From Macrophomina tecta (lineage: Eukaryota; Ascomycota; Dothideomycetes; Botryosphaeriales; Botryosphaeriaceae), in contig JAKSGN010000037.1 of NCBI GenBank assembly GCA_024180945.1, positions 439,501 to 503,500 on the forward strand: a stretch of 64,000 nt of DNA. Reading direction: 5' to 3'. The notes beneath the pieces were generated by a model, which worked only from the letters and a program-made list of their open reading frames with translations, was not told the DNA's origin and searched no databases. Below are positions 41,504-58,990 of the stretch, one piece after another. Each line of letters opens with the position of its first letter. The stretch's first letter is position 1. Made by a program: the position numbers and the translations under genes.

Positions 41504-43034
41504 ATGCCCGAAGACTCTCCGCCCCATCCTGACCCCGTCTCCGCACCGCGCCCTGCCTCTGTGCAACGTCCTCAGCCCTCGCTGCTTCGCCAGCGTCTGC
41601 CGCGCGCCCAGCCCACACCATGCGAGCCGGCCTCATCGTCCGCCCCGTTCGCCCAGCCCTCGCAGCCCTTGCGCCGCCGTAGCTCCATGCTCTCCGACTT
41701 CTCCTCCATCCGCTCCTCCACCGACAACCTCCTCAATCCCGGCTCGCGCGACCGAGACGCCCTGCCGCAGGATGAGCCCTCACACTGGCACTCGCTGCCG
41801 CTGGTCTTCGCCATTCTGCCCGCTGTGAGCGGCATCTTCTTCACCAATGGCAGTGCCGTCGTCACGGATATCTTGCTCCTGGGCCTCGCTTCGCTGCTGC
41901 TTAATTGGTGTGTGCGCATGCCGTGGTATGTTTAGCCTCGCGTTTTTGCCTGACCGGGGAACTGACGGCAGCGACAGGGAATGGTACCATGCCGCCCAGA
42001 TGCCGGCACATTGCGCCCAGGAAGCCGGGGGGATCCTGTCTGACATCATCCTAGAAGAAGACTCGGAGGATGAGGAAGCCATCGCCGACTCTCCCACCGC
42101 CGACGGGAAAACTGCGCAAGAGCACCTCGGCGACGACGCTCCCGACCCTTCCGCCTCCGAACACTCGCCGGAATTCGATGCTGCTGTCAAGGAGCTGAGG
42201 TCTGACCAGCTGATAGCCCTAGCGGCATGCTTCCTGGGGCCAGTCTTTGGCACCTATCTTCTCCATGCTATCCGTGACTCGCTATCGCGTCCATCAGAGG
42301 GTCTCGTCTCCAATTACAACCTGACCATCTTCCTGCTGGCCGCCGAGATCCGCCCTGCATCTCACTTGATGCGCATGCTTCGCGCCCGCACGCTATATCT
42401 CCAGCGTGTCGTCCGCGAACAGGCCGACCCGGACGCTCTCAAGCCCGAACCGCCGGCTGTATCTGACTTGAGCCGCCGCCTCGGAGAATTGGAATCGCAC
42501 ATGGCCGACGTCGCCTCGGCCAGTGTCACGCTCAAAGAAAAAGAGAAAAGCACTGGCTCTGTTGTCCCAGCAGAGGTAGCCAACGTCGTCCGGCAGAGCT
42601 TCCAGCCGCAGCTAGACGCCCTGAACCGTGCCGTGCGCCGCTACGAAAAGCGCGCCACCACCCAGACCATGGCGACCGAGGCGCGCTTGCTGGACCTCGA
42701 GTCTCGGCTGAAGGATGCGCTGGTGTTGGCTGCGGCCGCGGCGAGGAGCGGGCAGCAGAAAAAGCCTGGCTTTGGCACGATTCTGTTTGACTGGTTGAGC
42801 ACGCTGCTCATGATTCCACTGCATGCAACTTGGGCTTTGTTCGTGTATCCTCTTCAGACGGTTTCGGGCATGGCGAGGAGCATCAAGCGGTTTCTGTTCG
42901 GGTACAGGAAGTCGGTAGACAAGAAGGCTGCCGGCGGAAAGGGTAAGGGCAGAGCGGGGTACGGGGCAGAGCGGGGTCATGGGAGTTTGAATGGCTATAG
43001 GACTCAAGCGGGACCGAGTGGTGGGAGAAGGTGA
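41504..43034 (+). CDS. Uncharacterised multi-pass membrane protein with coiled coil
   Basis: I do not recognise the family. Two exons (41504-41925 and 41978-43034, 52 bp intron) give about 492 residues. Visible order: a Pro/Ser-rich disordered N-terminus of about 90 residues; two adjacent hydrophobic segments (LPLVFAILPAVSGIFF and DILLLGLASLLLNWCV); an acidic loop (EEDSEDEEAIADS); a third hydrophobic segment (LIALAACFLGPVFGTYLLHAI); a heptad-like region with LSRRLGELESHMADVA and LDALNRAVRRYEKRA; a fourth hydrophobic segment near the C-terminus (STLLMIPLHATWALFVYPL); then a Gly/Lys/Arg-rich tail. The split codon across the intron gives MPWEWYHAAQMPAH, which reads well. The architecture suggests an organelle-membrane protein with a cytosolic coiled coil; that is inference. 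It could be a lineage-restricted protein. Confidence 0.7.
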
Positions 43035-43557
43035 TGGTAGGCAGGTACGTTTGCCTTGGCCGAAATGAATTACCATGGGAGAGTATGCCATGATGTTCTA
43101 TTCTTTTGAAGAATTGTTTGCTGGATGGCTGTTCTTGATCGCCCCCGTACCCCACGAATGTCATTAAGAACTGGTCCGCGATTCTAGGCCCCCGATCTGT
43201 GGAGTTGGCACTAGCAGAGAATGTGCCAAGGTATATGTACCCCCTTGCTGGCCCTGTCCGGAACCGGATCCGACCTGCAGTATCGTCATGTTTACACCTC
43301 GAGGAGGAAGCGGCTCCGGACTATTTTGGCACAGTAAAAATGACGCACCTCGAGAGGCCCCTGCCTTCGTGGGTCTCGGCCCGGATGTGTTTGAATGTCA
43401 AAGCCATTTGCTCCCGGTAATTCTCCCAGCCCAGGTGAAGGGTTATACTTGCATCTGGAGAAAGCACACAAAATGCAAAAGCAATTGAGATGCATAACCT
43501 CTTTTTTTTTTTTTTTTTTTTAACCATTTAAAGCCAATCACCCAGGTAGGCCGGGTT
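43035..43557. other. Convergent intergenic region with poly(T)
   Basis: No gene is supported. It contains T20 at 43502-43521, 37 bases beyond the stop codon of the Atg22-like gene. Confidence 0.5.
43502..43521. repeat. Poly(T) tract, 20 nt
   Basis: This is an uninterrupted T run just downstream of the minus-strand Atg22-like gene (poly(A) on the gene's strand). Confidence 0.9.
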
Positions 43558-45342
43558 TCAAGATCCACCCCCGTTCTCCACCAAAAACCTCTCGCATTCA
43601 ACACGACTCTTCTCCTCATCCACAAAGAACAGCGCCAGCGCGGGCGCGCCAATCAGCGCGACCACGACGCCAAACGCACTCCAGTCGTTGCCGGTGCGGT
43701 CGACGACGGCGCTGGCGGCCAGCGGCCCGATCCACGCCCCGCCCTTGGACACGATGGCCAGCAGCGCGAAGAAGCGGTTCTCGAGGCCCGCGGGCGTCAG
43801 CTGCGCCATGAAGGCCTGCCCGAAGGCCCACTGGTTGCCGAACGCCACGCCGTACAGCGCGTTGGCGGCCCACATCTCCCACGCGTGGTGGAAGCCGAGC
43901 GTCGCCGTCCACGCGCCCGCCAGCCCCCAGCCGCCGAGCGCCAGGCAGCAGAGGTTGGAGGCGTGCAGGATGGACTTGCTGCGCAGCGCGAAGCGCTCCT
44001 GCAGGCGGAGCGCGAGCAGCGCGCTGAGGCCCGCGGAGCCGCCCTGCAGCGTCAGCATGAGCGCGTTGGTGCGCGCGGAGAAGGCGACGGCGCGCGTCTG
44101 CGCGATCGTCACGACGGCCAGCAGCGTCGCCACGCCGTCCGCCAGCACGAAGGAGAGGAGCAGGTAGAGGAAGGTCTGCGAGAGCTGCGCGCACGCGCGC
44201 AGGCTGGCCCACAGCTGCGCCGGGCCGTGCCGCAGGATGCTCGCGCCCGCTGGCACGGGCTGGCCCGCCCGCCGCTTCTCCCACAGGAACCAGGGCACGC
44301 ACAGGGCGAGCGAGGCCGCGGCCGCGACGGCGACGGCCACCGAGTAGCCGAGGTTGTTGCGCGAGACGGAGGACTGCGCGTCGAGCCCGGCCAGGATGCC
44401 GACGGTCAGCGCGCCGCAGGCGCAGAAGCCGACGTTGTTGAAGAACCAGCTGCGGTTGAGGATGCGCGAGCGGGTCAGCTGGATGCGCGTCCAGTGCTCG
44501 GCCGCAGACATCTGGCCGGCTTCGAGCTGCTCCTGCGCCGCGATGGCGGCGGGTTGGTCGGCGGCGAGTTTGGGGAAGAGGGCGTTGAAGAAGACGTAGC
44601 TGGTCCAGAACGTGATGTCTACCGGCGCTTCAGCAGATGTGTCGACGGGGAGGGCTGCGGGAGGCCTGCTACGTACTGCTGACGATGAACAGGCCGAGTG
44701 CGGCTTCCCATCTGCTGGCGTCGTGGACACCCAGCAGGCCCATCTGCAGGGCAAAGCACAGCACCGTGCTGACTCGGACGATCCATGGCGCCCACCCGCC
44801 GTAGTCTGCCATGCTGCCCAAGGACAGGAAGAGCAGCGCCTGTCCGACCAACGTGACTGCGGTTGATATCAGGATGACGGAAGCGGTTGACTTGGTGCCG
44901 TTGGCCCAGAAAACGTGGCATGGAGCGGTAGCATCGACTTCGCAGGACTGGCTCCCGAGAGGATGCACGAGCGGATTGAAGCCTGCCTGTTGGAGGAGAT
45001 TTTGGAAGAGAAGATTCGTCCTTGTCCCTCGCCGTCAGCGGCTGGGGCAACAAATGGCCGTGAAACAACGAGTCGCCCATGAAAAGAGAAAGGAAGGAGA
45101 AAGGCTCACAGAACGAACGGGCCCATGCCGTTTGCTCCAGCAAAATATGAGTAGTAAGCCCATCGTTCTCTCCGAATGCTCTTTCTCTCGGCGGCCCCCA
45201 TCACCTCACGCGCTCCTGTAGTGTCATTATCTTCGCCGTCGACATGGTGCTGCGGCTCCACGAGCGCCTTTTCCAGCCGCGCCTCGACGGTGCGGACTTC
45301 AGCCGACGGCTGCGGTTTGGTTTCACTGGCACTGGAAGCCAT
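43558..45342 (-). CDS. Atg22-like vacuolar transporter (MFS)
   Basis: Major-facilitator-type protein of the Atg22 family, which exports amino acids from the vacuole after autophagic breakdown. Three exons (45342-45110, 45020-44677, 44618-43558) give about 545 residues, the family size. The hydrophilic N-terminus carries charged residues before RERWAYYSYFAGANGMGPFVLTNLLFQ, the usual Atg22 first segment. Then come a Cys-containing loop (SQSCEVDATAPC), about twelve hydrophobic segments, the conserved SMADYGGW, FWTSYVFFNALFPKLA, SRILNRSWFFNNVGFCACG and a C-terminal WIGPLAASAVVDRTGN. The acceptor of the first intron (45021) is AAG, chosen because it restores the reading frame into LTNLLFQNLLQQAGF. 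Fungi often have several paralogues, so this need not be the Atg22 orthologue itself. Coding DNA is very GC-rich, which explains the long mirror frames on the other strand. Confidence 0.87.
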
Positions 45343-47334
45343 GGCTGTAGCTGTTGTCGTACACGGAGGAAGGCTGAGCGCGCGGGTTTACTGTGCATGC
45401 AGCAGCATCGGAACCCCCCCTCTTTAATATGTATGCCGCCTGTGTTAACGGCTAGACTCTTGCAGCTGGTATGGGCCGTTCCAAGACTCCTACCCTATCA
45501 TACACGCAAGGGTGTTATACAGGGTACACGGGATGCAGTCCTTTTAATCCCTGCAACGAGATGGGTCTGATTGGGCATCGCATAACCCCGCCTGCACAAG
45601 GGCTTACTCCCCCTATCGCAGATAGGACGCGGCCATGGACGATCCCAAAGAATGCTAGACAAGGGGAATTGCCGTTATTAGAAGGTCGAGTGGGTGCTCC
45701 CGCCGAGCCTGGTAAGACTTTCTTTTGCTGGCTGCAGCTTGTACCCCTGTTCGGCCGGTGCACCCTAGCTTGCGTGTTCTTTGTGTGTATGGCCGTGTGG
45801 CCTGGATCTGCGCTGCAACAACACGGAGTCAAATGTTACGGTTGTAAATCTCGTGAGAAGGTATAGAATCTCGATCTATCAGAGGAGTCTATGGTTCGTG
45901 CAAGAAATCGAGGGAATCCGGGATCCCCAGATACCTTACATTCAATGCATGCACGCATGCACTCCCTAGTCCAACCTGACGGCACAGCCCTCCAATAAGG
46001 CTTCTCAGTGAACCTTGCCCTAGAAAGGTGTTGGCAAGGACAGTGAAAGATATCTGAGAAGCAACCAATGAGCTGCAAGAGGGGCTCAATGGCAGATTAT
46101 GAAAACCGACGGGAACAACAGAAGCATCAGCTTGGACCTCACGAATAACAAGATTCTGTAAGATATGAACGAAAATAAAAAGCCAATAAAGACTGGTGCC
46201 TGGCCGGTTGAACAGCATATCCCCTCAGGTTTGGTTCCCTTGGGGGTCTTGCTCGTGGGCCTGCATCGTGGGTGGGGCTACTCTGCGCGCCTGCTTGAAT
46301 GCTCGTTTTTGGGTGGGGTTGTGAGGAACTTTGGACGAATTCTGATATGAGAATGCAGAGAAAGACTCCATTGGAGGGGACTGAGTTGTGAGGGGGAAAA
46401 AAATGTTTTTGGGAATCTTTCACACGTAGATTTCTGGATCTGGGAGGTGATAACATAGACATACGGTGGACGCTTGGGTTTCAAGCAGGACTTCGCCAAT
46501 TAACATTTCTAGGCTTGGCCTTACAACAACCCATCAACCAATTACCTTATTGGCGTCTTAGCTTCGTCATCAGGAGTAGTCCTCCCACGTAAACAATTAA
46601 GAAACTACATCGGCCGCAATGCCACGCAACACCACACGGCAATCACCGAAGAGTATCATCTGCTACCTATCATCTATTTTAATTCCTAAAAACCACCCAT
46701 GTCCTCCTTCAAATATTCCGCACGCGCTCCTCGCGAAGTAGATGCGGGTCAACTTGCTGCGCCTGGCCCCGCAAGTCCTTGGCGTTGCTTTGCGAGTTCG
46801 TTGACTGGCCGCAGACTTCACCTTTATTCTCTTCATGATTGTGGTTATCAACCTGAGCATCGGAAACACCGGTAGCTTCTTCTTTTGTGCAGTCGGCCAT
46901 ACCCCTCCGAGGAGGGCCGCGGGGGTGGTAGTCGATCCAGGCGGACGGCATAATTATTGCGCAGCAGTGCGGCAAGAGCTTGCTTGTGTGGCGGCATTAA
47001 CGTGTAGAAAAGGCGGTGGAGAGCTTGCTTCGCCGAGAGCCTGAGTATTTGAGTAAGTTCAGTGGCTGAAGGGAGACAGGGCATTTATAGAGATAGGCGG
47101 CGGTTTGTCAAATTATATTTGATTGGAGTTTTCCCTGCTGCTTTGTTTGAGGAGGAGAAATTTGTCGTCTACACGTCACATTGTAGCCTCAGAGCGTTGA
47201 ACCATCCCCAATGGCACTCGTCATCACCTCGGAGCAACCAACCAGAAACTACTACGCCAGCCAGAAGCCTGCCCGGCCCAGCCCCACACTCCACACCCAC
47301 CTTCCGCTTTCCCAATCACCATACCACCGGTCCC
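45343..47334. other. Gene-poor interval between Atg22-like and GCN2
   Basis: About 2 kb with lower GC than its neighbours. Only one small minus-strand frame (46709-46951) is worth noting and is listed separately. The palindromic TGCATGCACGCATGCA lies near 45945-45961. The frames around 45470-45866 lack domains. Confidence 0.45.
46709..46951 (-). CDS. Possible small protein, 80 residues, unrecognised
   Basis: An intact frame begins MPSAWIDYHPRGPPRRGM and continues as a hydrophilic, Asn/Gln/Glu-rich, probably disordered chain ending LLREERVRNI. It has no domain, signal or membrane segment that I can see. Its composition is more protein-like than the surrounding chance frames, but there is no independent support. 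An alternative start at the second Met would shorten it to about 63 residues. Confidence 0.25.
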   Translation of the reverse strand: MPSAWIDYHPRGPPRRGMADCTKEEATGVSDAQVDNHNHEENKGEVCGQSTNSQSNAKDLRGQAQQVDPHLLREERVRNI

Positions 47335-52846
<5,512 letters not shown>

Positions 52847-54464
52847 ATGCTATCCTGGTGGACTGGCTCGCGCGATCCTCCAGCCTCTCAAGGTTCGCCG
52901 GTCTTTCCGTCTGTTCCGCCATGTCATTGACACAATGAACCCAGAACCAGGCGACAACACCCAGCTCGAGCCTCCAGAGACCCCTGCTCCGGTCTTCGCT
53001 GCCCGCGCCATTAAGCATGCCATCTTCGGCACTCCCGCTCCCCCCGAGACCGTCAAGCCTGTGAGAGTGGAATCCAAGACTGCCGCTGCCACCTCCTCGC
53101 GCCCGCTCTTGTTCGACAAGCCTATCTCCAAGGACAATGCCATCGACTTAGGCGGGCCTCGCCGTGCCGGGGGCATCCTCTCAACCCCCGGCACCGTAAA
53201 GGATCGCAAGACCGTTTCGTTCGGCGCTCATGTTGTGGACAACGAAGCCAAGAAAGGGGGCAGAAGCGGCATACCAAACGACTGTCCCGGGAAGTTCCCG
53301 AGTCCATGGACTCCCAAGGTCGAGCCTCTTTCCGACGAGCTTGAGGACAGGCCCAGCTCAAGCTCGAAGCTCACCGCGAAGCTATACGAAGCCCGAGACT
53401 CATCCAAACGTGCTGAGGCGAAAACGGAACAAGCCCCTAGGCCCAAGCCACGGGCCAGAGATGACGGCGACGTCACAATTGACGTCATGGAACCTCGCTC
53501 TGAGTCGGGCAGGTATTGGAAGGAACAGTACATGGCGTTTGCCTTCCAGAGTGAGAAGGAAGCTCGCAAGATCATCAAGAAGCAGCAGATCGCGAAAGAG
53601 TACGCTAGGAAGAAGGATAACGAGGCTCTTGAGCTGAAAGAGCAGCTGGAAGTGGAGCGGAAGCGTCACTTGCAGCGCGAGAAGGAACTGGAAGCTAAGA
53701 ACAAGGACTACAAGGAACGTCTAAGGCAGGCCATGGCCGAGAACCTGAAGTCAAGCACCGAGATCGCCATGCTGAAGCAGCGTCTTGCCGTCTTCGAAGG
53801 CAAATCTGTACCCGATACGCCCGCCGACCACAGTTTGCCCAAGACCGAGCTGGAAATGGAATTCGACAAGATGATGCTGGACCCGCAGCAAGCAAGCTAC
53901 TACTCGCTTGACGCCACACCCGTCAACGAGCGTGCTCGTTTCGATGTCCCCAAGCTGAACGAGCCTTCGCCGAGTGAGCAAAGACCAAAGACTAGGGAAA
54001 CGCTGTTGGTACCACCACCCGAGTCGCAGAGTCAACCATCTGCTTCACCGAGGCGACCGCGACGTTCGACCACCGGCAATCGATCAGACAAGCCGTCGAC
54101 TTCCCGCTCACATGGAAAGACGGCAAGCGCCTCAGCCATTGAAGACCCTTGGATGGCCAATGGCGATTCGATTGTGGAAGTGAAACCGTATAGCTTCGAT
54201 TCGCCGGTGAAGGCTTCAGCAGGCACCAGAGCTGTATCGGCAATTGAGGCTGAAGACAGAGTTGCTTCTCGACGAGTGAAGAGCGATCGACATCTCAAAC
54301 CCTTGTCCAATGCGCCCAGTTCAGACAGGACCAGCACGACGCCTGAGAATCTCACTCCCGAGGAGATGCGCAAGAAACTTGCAAAAGAGCGCATAATGCA
54401 GAAGAAACGTGAGCGGGAGATGGGCAAAGAGAATGCGAAAGCGACTGTAGTAACGATGAGATGA
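52847..54464 (+). CDS. Spindle pole body-associated protein Cut12
   Basis: Spindle-pole-body component that in fission yeast is needed for spindle formation and promotes Polo kinase activity. Two exons (52847-52892 and 52945-54464, 52 bp intron) give about 521 residues. The short first exon encodes MLSWWTGSRDPPASQ. The Cut12 signature follows: AIFGTPAPPETVKP, RPLLFDKPISKDNAIDLGGP, GGILSTPGTVKDRKTVSFG. The middle (about 185-290) is a long charged coiled coil (YWKEQYMAFAFQSEKEARKI, then KEQLEVERKRHLQREKELEA). The tail is Ser/Pro/Arg-rich with several S/T-P sites suited to mitotic kinases and ends in a short basic coil (RIMQKKREREMGKEN). A simpler model starting at the ATG at 52935 lacks the first exon. 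I prefer the two-exon form because the splice joins in frame and the frame-matched start is well placed. Confidence 0.85.
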
Positions 54465-56603
54465 TTTGTGGCGTGGATATGGTCGGCGGCCAGCCTTCGG
54501 CAAAGTCAATGCTTACATATTTTGGGAGTCAGGAGCAATTGGTATTGGCAAACAGGTGTTTATCTCATTGGATTGGAGGGCAGGGGTTGGTAGTTCGGAG
54601 TACAGATATACCACGGTTGGAAGCATCGCAATGTCTAATCGAAGAAGCAGCCATACAGAGCTCGTCCAGGCAAGTATCTTCATTGTGTTTTGAATATTAA
54701 GTTTTTCTCGTCTCCAATCGGCCTGGGCCAAGCGTGTGGATCCAGGTGCAGCCCGTGTTCAGGAGAGGGCAAGGAGACAGTCAGTTCCGGCCCACTTGAA
54801 GGGCAGATTTCTGGTTAGAAGCTCCTCATCCTTGGACATGGGAGGGAGAACGCAGGGGAAACAGGCACCCCGCAACGTCAGTCGCGGACTCTCCACTTCA
54901 TCCCAATGACTTGGAAGGCATGGGTGACGCGCAGCCAGTCGGTGCCACACTAAAAACACGCCCGCTGTAAAACCCTCGGGGTCGATTACTGGTGCGTGCT
55001 CGCGGAGAATTTTCCTGCTCACTCGTTATGCGACACTAACAAATAGCCAGAGGAGCAGTCGATTGCGAGTCTAGAGTCTGCTCAATATCTCTGATTTGAA
55101 GGGAGGCCAGTAAGAGTTTGCATTCGAGATTCATGACGGTATCTCACAGCTACGTCGCACTCGTATGCCGCTTCCCGGTCCATTCCATTCCCCAGCTAGA
55201 CATCCTGGCTAGATCCAGTGTCTGCCCCATCTGCACCATCCTTTTCCGTCTCATGGCGCCGACTAGATATACTCTTCATCCTGCGGTCAGCGTCGTACGT
55301 GCCAGTAAATCAGTAGCAATGCCCCGTTTGACAGGTTTATTTTCTCCGGCGGAACCACATCACTACTCAGTCTTGCGCCACAGAGCAAGCTGGTCGCCGA
55401 CTGCATGACAGGGTCTGTTTCTAGTTCGTCGATACGAGATGTTGCAATCGAACCTAAATTGTGCTTAGGGCGGAATCTTCAGGCGTGCTTGGGCCTGGAT
55501 AGGAGGCAACGGCCAAAGCCGCTGCTCTTCAACGAAGCCACTGTGCCGCATGGTCTCCCCACTTGCCGCGTACCTCAGTAGCGCCAATCTCGAGGTCGTT
55601 GCTCGGCCAGATCCGAATAGATGGTGTCTTCCGTACACGCAAACCGGCCAATGGAAGGCGTGATTTTTGCGGCGGCTTCTGGACAAAGCCTTGTGCAGAT
55701 GCCGATGCTTTGCTTTCCAAGCTGATCTCGGTCGTTCCGCTCTTAGCATGATAACAGCGGGCCTTGTCCGCGTCTCTCGCTTCTGTTTGACGTGGAAGGT
55801 AGTGTTCCGAGGCTGAACAGGGAGTAGCCGACAGTCTGGGTGGCGCAGGAGCTACAATCAGGGTTGCCAATGGGCTATCGAAACCAGACGTATGCACGCT
55901 GCGGGTGAGGCAAACACCAGCAGGATTTCTTGAGTTCTCTCCATGCGGCTGCACATCACCTGTCATGAGAAACGCCCCATAACCCAAGAACAGGCACGAG
56001 AACAGACTTAACGGCATTCTGCAGGTGCCAAGGGCGCCCAAGACCCTGGGCGGGAGGGCGCGGGTGGTCCGTAAGCCGGTGCACGTTGTGGCTAGTCGAC
56101 CACCAACCACCGCGGCCCCTCTGCGATTCTCACCGACAGGGATTCTCTGGCGCAATAGCATGGGGGGCCCTCCGCATAGCAGGATAGGCCAGACTTGGCG
56201 TACTGAAGCGTTGTTTACAATAATTCTTTCAGCGGTGCATCCCCGCTCGTTAGCCAATGGCGTCATCCAGAATAGGCATTGCATGATAACACCCACCCCA
56301 GTTCTCGCCACGCCTCTCGAGATCGCAGAAACCGGGCCAAGTTGCCTCGTTGGGTTCGATGTGACCTTGCTAGCTGATCGCACATTTAATCTGGCACGTC
56401 TCTGCTACTCTCCGACTTCCGGTCCGGCCGACCATCGTGATGCCTTGCCCCCACCTCGCTCAGTGATTATCCCCTTCCCGGCGCGGCCAGCTCATTATTA
56501 TCCCGCAGACTTCTGTCGTACGCGTGCAACCAACCGTCAGTTTTCCTACCCGACCGCCGCATCCAAAGGAAAAGACCCACATACGGGTCTCAAACGACCA
56601 GTC
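54465..56603. other. Gene-free interval upstream of the amino-acid permease
   Basis: About 2.1 kb. A 284-codon minus-strand frame (55529-56383) and an open plus-strand extension in frame with the permease (from 56025) both read like unbiased sequence without domains. I do not call either. The permease promoter should lie at the right end. Confidence 0.5.
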
Positions 56604-58990
56604 ATGGTGTCCTTCCGCCAGAGTACGGACAGCAAACAAATCCACGAGCGCGTCGCATCACCCTCTGGAGATTCCAATGCCGTCAAGGCGGGCAGCCTCG
56701 AGTACATCGCCGAACAGGGCGGCAATGGCTCGCTTCCAACCTACCAAGAAGCTTCGGGTGCGCCTGTCGAGGCTCAGTCGCCCCTCGGCTACAAGGTCAG
56801 ATGGTTCACCATCATCTTTTTGAACATCGGTCAGATGATTGGTACTGGTGTTTTCTCGACACGTGAGTATTCCAGTCGCTTCCAGCTTGTCAACGCCAAA
56901 TCCGTGTTTTCCTTTGATCAGTGCCGTGAGAGCACGCACGAGCGTCTGGCAGGATTGTGATGCATGCACGCTCCTATAACCCTAAGGTTACATATGCACT
57001 ACTTTCCCGGCCCCGCCTTTTCCGCATCCATGCGCGGAATTGCGCTGAAGCCATTCCACCCTCTCACTTTTTCCCCAGTGCGCGCCTGTTCTCAGGAAAT
57101 GGCTTCTATCGCATCGAATAATGGCTGACCGAACTTTTCAGCGGCCTCGATTCTGTCGGGAACTGGCTCAGTTGGACTAAGTTTGATGTATTGGGTCATC
57201 GGCTTCATTATCTCCTGCTGCGCCCTGGGTGTCTACCTTGAACTGGCGTCCTACTTTCCCGCCCGGTCTGGCGCCGAAGTCGTCTACCTAGAACAAGCTT
57301 ATCCGCGCCCGAAGTACTTTTTCCCCGTTGCGTTCGCAGTACAGACTGTGATCCTGTCCTTCAGTAGCAGCAATGCCGTTGGTAGGCTTTCGGCTGTCCC
57401 TGGGTTTTCACCGTGGAAATACTGACAACCACTGCGTAGTGCTGGCACAGTATATCTTCAGGATGACTGATCGTGAAGGCACAGACTGGGAGTTGAAAGG
57501 AATAGCTGTTGGAGGTTACACCCTCGCTGTTATTCGTGAGTGGTTCTCAGTCTCTGAATGAGCGGACAACACCTAATTTTTACTTGCAGTTCTCATCGCC
57601 AACAACAGACTGGCTCTTTGGCTGTCAGATATAATAGGCTTCATCAAAGTCATGACCCTCGTATTGTAGGTTTTGCCTGCTGTTGTATCAACAAGTCCGT
57701 AGAAACAGTACACTGACCCAGTAAACAGTATCAGTATAACCGGTCTGGTTTGCTTGGGCGGTCACACCTCCGTCGCCGACCCCAAGATCAATTTCCGGGA
57801 CTCTTTCGCCGGAACAACAAATAACGGCAATGGTCTCGCCAATGCACTGGTAAAGATCACCTTTGCCTACTCCGGATATCAGAATGCTTTCAACGTCATG
57901 AATGAGATCAAGGATCCCGTCAAGACTATCAAGAAGTCTGCGCCCGCATCGCTTCTCATAGTTGCGATCCTCTACATTTTATGCAACGTTGCATACTTTG
58001 CTGCCGGTAGGTGCTAAAATTTGGCTATTCCTTATTTTCTTTCAATAGTGTAGCTCTCATGGCAGCTTTTCCCTCAATGCACCCTTTTACTTACACTACG
58101 CCTACTCTAGTCCCCAAAGCAGACATCCTCGAATCCGAGCAAGTTGCCGCCTCCCTGTTCTTCACTGCAATCTTCGGCGAAAAGGCGGCCAAGGGCCTGA
58201 ACATCCTGGTCGTCCTGTCCGCCTTCGGCAACCTCGTCTCCGTCCTCATCGGCCAGTCCCGCGTCATCCGCGAGGTCGGCCGCCAGGGCGTCCTCCCCTT
58301 CCCCGCCTTCTGGGCCAGCACCCGCCCCTTCGGCACGCCCATCGGCCCGTACCTGCTCAAATGGGGCATGACGGTCCTCATGATCCTAGCGCCGCCCGCC
58401 GGCGATGCCTTCAACTTCGGTACGTCCCCGCCCCTTTCGTCCCAAGTTGTCTCCTTCCACCCCCCCTTCTCCCTACTCGCGCTCACTACTAACTCTCTCT
58501 CTCTCTCCCCCCTACTGCAGTTGTCGACCTCCAATCCTACCCAGACTCGGTCTTCCTCTTCTGCATGACCGCCGGTATCTACCTGATCCGCCGGCAGCGC
58601 GCCCGCATCGGCGTCGGCCGTAGCGAGTTCCGCTGCTGGGACGCCGCCATCGTCTTCTACCTGCTCGTCAAGGTATTCTTGCTCGTCATGCCGTGGTACC
58701 CGCCCGAGGGCGGCGCCACCGGCGGCGACGTCTCCTTCTGGTACGCCACCTACTGCGTCGTCGGCATCGGCATCATCCTCGTCTGCGGCGTCTACTACTA
58801 CGTCTGGATCTACCTGCTGCCGCGGCTCGGCGGGTATGAGATGCGGCAGAGGGTCCTGCAGTTGCCGGACGGCGCGATTACGCATCAGTTGGTCAAGGTG
58901 CCGAAGGCGGAGCTGGCCAAGTGGGATGAAGAGCACGACGCGTTGGGCAATCAGAGGGTCGGGGATGTGGTCGAGCCGCATAAGGTGTGA
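56604..58990 (+). CDS. Amino-acid permease, high-affinity methionine type (YLAT family)
   Basis: Twelve-helix plasma-membrane amino-acid transporter resembling yeast Mup1/Mup3 and LAT-type exchangers. Seven exons (56604-56862, 57142-57381, 57440-57535, 57590-57665, 57729-58006, 58111-58419, 58521-58990) give about 575 residues; every junction keeps the frame. After a polar N-terminus of about 60 residues comes helix 1 (WFTIIFLNIGQMIGTGVFST), with the substrate-binding IGTG loop joined across intron 1 to PASILSGTGSVG. Further marks are LELASYFPARSGAEVVYLEQAYPRP, GLANALVKITFAYSGYQNAF, EIKDPVKTIKKSAP and LSAFGNLVSVLIGQSRVIREVGRQGVLPF. The C-terminus is polar. With seven exons this is the most intron-rich gene in the window. 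Methionine specificity is inferred from family likeness only. Confidence 0.88.

Noticed and set aside
43616..44302. 228-codon minus-strand frame overlapping the Atg22-like gene, and its plus-strand mirrors
   Set aside because: Extreme GC keeps several frames open; only the frame with membrane segments and Atg22 motifs is real.
55529..56383. 284-codon minus-strand frame upstream of the permease
   Set aside because: It is long, but the translation looks random, with no domain, no membrane pattern and no codon bias.
56025..56603. 193-codon open extension in frame with the permease
   Set aside because: The permease family begins shortly before helix 1. The extension has no conserved feature and probably reflects chance openness of the leader.
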